Source: a virus
Reading direction: 5' to 3' (one strand)
Length of the DNA stretch: 20,251 bases
Virus record (IMG/VR): IMGVR_UViG_3300033571_012196
Location: 1 to 20,251 of that record
The first letter of the stretch is position 1. Each line of letters opens with the position of its first letter. This document shows positions 19,601 to 20,251 of this stretch, one piece after another. The notes beneath the pieces were generated by a model. It worked only from the letters and a program-made list of their open reading frames with translations, made no database searches and was not told the DNA's origin. The position numbers and the translations under genes were made by a program.

Positions 19601-20251
19601 AACGACTGGGTTGAAGAAAATGCTGGCGCTCTTGGAGATATGAGAGCCATTGAAGCAAAGGTAGGAGACTTCTTCTACAACCGATTCTTTAATCGCTATG
19701 AAGAGATTCGTGACATTAGATATATTGGAAATGTCAACGGTGTCTATAACCGCGTTGAGTTTGAAGTATTCAATGTTTACAACGGACAACTAGAGATGCG
19801 TTATTTTGAAGCAGACTCACCGCTTCGTAATATGCGTCGTCCTGGAATTGAAGACCAACTTACACCAGAGCGTGTATCAAAGGGTAAGGCAAGAGGAGGA
19901 CCTCGCGGTCTCGTTGCTCGTAAACCTCTTGAAGAAAGAATTCTTGCAAAAGACCGACCTATGGCTGGAAAAATTGGCGAAGATGCTGGATTCTTCGTTG
20001 CTCGTAACGGTGTTGCTTTGCAACCTGGAGATATTGTTCGTCACAAGGATGCAGGTAAAGATGCTAAGTGGGGCCGTGGCGTAGTAAAGATGCGTGTAGG
20101 TGCTCAGGTTGATGAAGGTGCAAAAGCACGAGGACTTGTTCGTGGTAAAGGTGCTGCTAAAAAGGTCATCATTGATGAATTGTGGATTCAATGGGAGAAC
20201 GAACAAGAAGAGTATGCTCTTAATCAAGGTGGACGACCTGCAAAGGCTCGC
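13685..20251 (+). CDS. Giant multidomain phage protein with embedded DEDDh exonuclease (3' truncated)
   Basis: ATG 13685, with GAGGAAG upstream, opens a frame without a stop to the window end: 2,189 codons visible. The N-terminal ~190 residues are helical and contain DLLPISHPRST (101-111), also present in the preceding protein. Residues ~200-262 read RRDREGKFAFMGGG, then a small beta module ending in PASKG. There follow paired modules: WE-type (about 300-359 and 775-840), GYGA-type (435-499, 636-700) and LxPGD-type (1024-1085, 1158-1222; looser copies near 1658, 1993 and 2112). Between them lie acidic, proline-rich linkers. Residues ~1334-1520 form a DEDDh 3'-5' exonuclease: D1341 and E1343 in DFETTG, D1441 in NVVFDD, H1501 and D1506 in HSADAD. 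Gene order puts it among virion or assembly genes; a role inside the capsid or ejected with DNA is inference. Confidence 0.9.
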   Translation, partial: MSRVRRLSYAIDLQGRRANSMQQASRLRDTALTLIETANQNASISRRVTKKAAFTVVLRSLEKTRNLPFSLREHMAMKELSRYISLAQTDKIESLTLSHTDLLPISHPRSTREHSLTASALRLTKSRWYADDPRITDERARVILASAFSAEPGSVEHTYYSSILSGLSQGMIPADALIAAGNPFSGKNSSAERSLRARLQRRDREGKFAFMGGGLSALVRRANGQVFNLVGRPVIDGPNGDDIQMELPNGKIVNIPASKGMFTKAIINQTSDGFSKNPAKAATTSNIINESDLVFVDAPNGWNKIAENVWSNGSWEASKGKDGNFIIDRDANNGKREVIKGNFSDWEDVLDGIADYEEKGDKKKATLPESEQKPKAQVPNGGDGEGPKGPKKFEFEYPQGAYKIQQGKEYDPEGRIDEESTDFTDDPVELAQMQDVRDLINGLEQAVLPQGNNENAFGYGALRFNRGDELVPADAIYNALKEAGEDADLELARIYDKGLDSNANENALIDSRKGAESVGQASPKLEESFKRITEEGTPDVAPAAIEEPFVEEQRDLTPLPPLLDGMSETEVARFVETKDHTPFLPKNEDIQMPEGYNTLNPEPFQSWQEVTPDNPSDVLPEGFSDNPVFLSQLPKSELLSELRRSIEPGNEAPGYGAISLETEDGEKFTANVPGEAIRDALQLQGVDTNAEIKKIADEGFVGQEDEKQKATLPTDEPVAELPLDIPVEKKPMNAYERLMAENQAARDAVENRKAELDKAAADRVDEQGRNVPEGWGIERKNKPFFGALDRPENHFNVYGRNNFEARVDANGKITLKDNNNLLEAKTYDSWEELQADFDARKAEYAAASRAQIKEWAKGFGFSDEQVNAFDSMTEQEIADFFANPENHTPEYASALDDADTSWAVDLPNNAQKQRWNNFRKNERIAEHAGDFPDGNVPQAELPAKANTPEQISGVPQFKRIDEDPNYLPGVSGPNVPGREKKTVSAEAPNDFEVDSIEEVPDGLAEYPKPADVAPADGPNGPYRIKVKVTDLQPGDITVGDHFVIEAIGEKVPGTDRVKIKGHYPGHVSQDTKQWNDYREIEVIRGAVAPEAGELPVLSKPKEQEFGKRKRNADGSWGFADPANQEAFDAAMAEYNARLDEAKKRFPDPTSPSNQPQRTIVRAADLKPGDVTTDPKKGHFVIERTFVDETTKPGFVSVEGYYPGHTSQRKEWRVDTQIDVLRNVEAPAKGDLPELHRPNKVVNGKWIPDNDAAKNEEWQKQIDEAAARWQAPENLPLVENNEQTPEAEKDIPNVVAVKRPAAPQRPAMPAFQGDWAAIAREAGGDWNKFKELLKGKTLVFFDFETTGLKVGDGDEPWQIGAVKVVDGKIVERKNIYMNPGRSIDGTFAAGDKDGVPNAVDADGNKLTDEFLAQQQDQKAAFEEFLAWAGPDALFGAHNVVFDDMVARHLADKHGVDFRPAGYVDTMVMARDIFKNQEGENKPANNKLVGLAEHLDVELTNAHSADADSEATANVFGKLVDKAIELDAGKDLLDVDAREEEYVKKLDDYNIRLAHYETDIANFAAVKAMNDAFNGKEVKLDDVVTEAKGVDPVDPEGISLGQVGNEFEQPVEKNDVVVLDFTPNADYPKGKMRLMPKEWILNDENTFLMDREDARLRNLLPGDFMSSKDGNTVWQVVAVRAGEDFMLDAGKVRVYRRNVDTGEMSTYENFHGMRADGVRRPKNPADLNIPDTVGPEDTSYVANKEDLASALENKEFSSDVMEKIDYPIGAGRIFIKKAEDGKFALKAVFFDEEGNEAYIVEDTYRTAAGAHAEGRALLDAHVNDLIAAKREEQAEPAESRPKDVPISRGVIPAGEDNAPQIIEVDNLPEEYQGNIQISDKGIEKPNYSSEAVLQDKDGEMLGQQTTEHSNKKEAESEGRDFLKRMIEALEAQLDGAIAKQKNEGDGGGPSNPSKPSKPKKEKELSEADIRVLENNDWVEENAGALGDMRAIEAKVGDFFYNRFFNRYEEIRDIRYIGNVNGVYNRVEFEVFNVYNGQLEMRYFEADSPLRNMRRPGIEDQLTPERVSKGKARGGPRGLVARKPLEERILAKDRPMAGKIGEDAGFFVARNGVALQPGDIVRHKDAGKDAKWGRGVVKMRVGAQVDEGAKARGLVRGKGAAKKVIIDELWIQWENEQEEYALNQGGRPAKAR
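14987..15181 (+). repeat. Protein module GYGA, copy 1 (residues 435-499)
   Basis: The module runs from DVRDLINGLEQAVLPQGN through FGYGALRF to ADAIYNALKEAGEDAD and ARIYDKGL. It aligns with the second copy at residues 636-700: L-x-x-L, P-GN, GYGA, d-G-e, A-I-x-x-A-L-x-x-x-G-x-D, I-x-D-x-G. It is a diverged internal duplication. Confidence 0.7.
15590..15784 (+). repeat. Protein module GYGA, copy 2 (residues 636-700)
   Basis: SELLSELRRSIEPGNEAPGY, GAISLETEDGEKFTANVPGE, AIRDALQLQGVDTNAEIKKI, ADEGF. It matches copy 1 in order and spacing. Confidence 0.7.
16754..16939 (+). repeat. Protein module LxPGD, copy A (residues 1024-1085)
   Basis: VTDLQPGDITVGDHFVIEAI, then VKIKGHYPGHVSQDTKQW and IEVIRG. 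It matches copy B in every block, including the GHYPGH/GYYPGH turn. Confidence 0.8.
17156..17350 (+). repeat. Protein module LxPGD, copy B (residues 1158-1222)
   Basis: AADLKPGDVTTDPKKGHFVI, then VSVEGYYPGHTSQRKEW and IDVLRN. It is a diverged tandem-type duplicate of copy A, separated by a lysine-rich linker, and lies immediately before the exonuclease domain region. The fold suggests a small beta barrel (inference). Confidence 0.8.
17684..18244 (+). other. Encoded DEDDh 3'-5' exonuclease domain (residues 1334-1520)
   Basis: The ExoI motif is KTLVFFDFETTGL (D1341, E1343). The ExoII motif is GAHNVVFDD (N1437, D1441). YVDTMVMARDIF and NKLVGLAEHLDVEL are the usual helices, and ExoIII is NAHSADADSEATA with H1501 five residues before D1506. 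All four acidic ligands and the catalytic His are present, so the domain should be active. The closest overall pattern is the DnaQ/PolC proofreading group, but no polymerase is attached. Confidence 0.9.

Overview
The window looks like part of the genome of a tailed double-stranded DNA phage of a Gram-positive, probably actinobacterial, host. The grounds are a portal protein, an endolysin with an r1t-like holin, a DUF1360-type membrane protein, a small protein ending in a CGCGSRLRSW-type motif of the kind seen in actinophages, and many double-HTH and zinc-ribbon small proteins. Base composition is moderately AT-rich (about 40-45% GC by eye), so a low-GC aquatic actinobacterium is a reasonable but unproven host guess. 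No tRNA, rRNA, integrase, transposon or CRISPR array was seen.

Layout. (1) Positions 1-4740, rightward: a WGR-domain C-terminus, then a run of very small genes, often joined by TAATG/ATGA overlaps and repeatedly restarted by near-consensus SigA-type promoters (TTGACA/T, 17-18 bp, TAnnnT), several of which lie inside the 3' end of the preceding gene. They encode CxxC zinc-ribbon peptides, one- and two-helix membrane peptides, a CX5R tyrosine-phosphatase-like protein, a conserved phage protein and a small HTH protein. (2) 4780-6450, rightward lysis cassette: an extended -10 promoter, a hairpin-rich leader of about 158 nt, a membrane-anchored lysozyme/transglycosylase-type endolysin, a peptidoglycan-binding partner and a holin. 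(3) 6458-9035, leftward: six small genes, of which four (7589-8955) are self-contained promoter-gene-terminator cassettes; a double-HTH regulator candidate lies at 6742-7395. (4) 9035-9510: a divergent control region. (5) 9511-20251, rightward late operon: a second double-HTH protein, three small proteins, portal, a cysteine-bearing minor protein and a very large open frame of at least 2,189 codons that runs off the window. No terminase large subunit lies next to the portal within this window.

Two things stand out. First, the giant frame downstream of the portal is a mosaic with several internally duplicated modules and a complete DEDDh 3'-5' exonuclease domain with all catalytic residues. 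Second, an asymmetric 12-mer, AAAAAGTAAAAA, occurs eight times exactly in the first 8.7 kb and in no later part of the window that I could see. It sits just before start codons, in hairpin loops, in a terminator tail, and inside genes, and its orientation mostly follows the direction of transcription. It resembles a dispersed phage regulatory site.

The six-gene leftward block and the many tiny cassettes look like accessory early genes; the double-HTH proteins and the palindromes near promoters at 2872, 6562, 7464 and 9073 are the likely control layer, but no regulator-site pairing can be proved from sequence alone.
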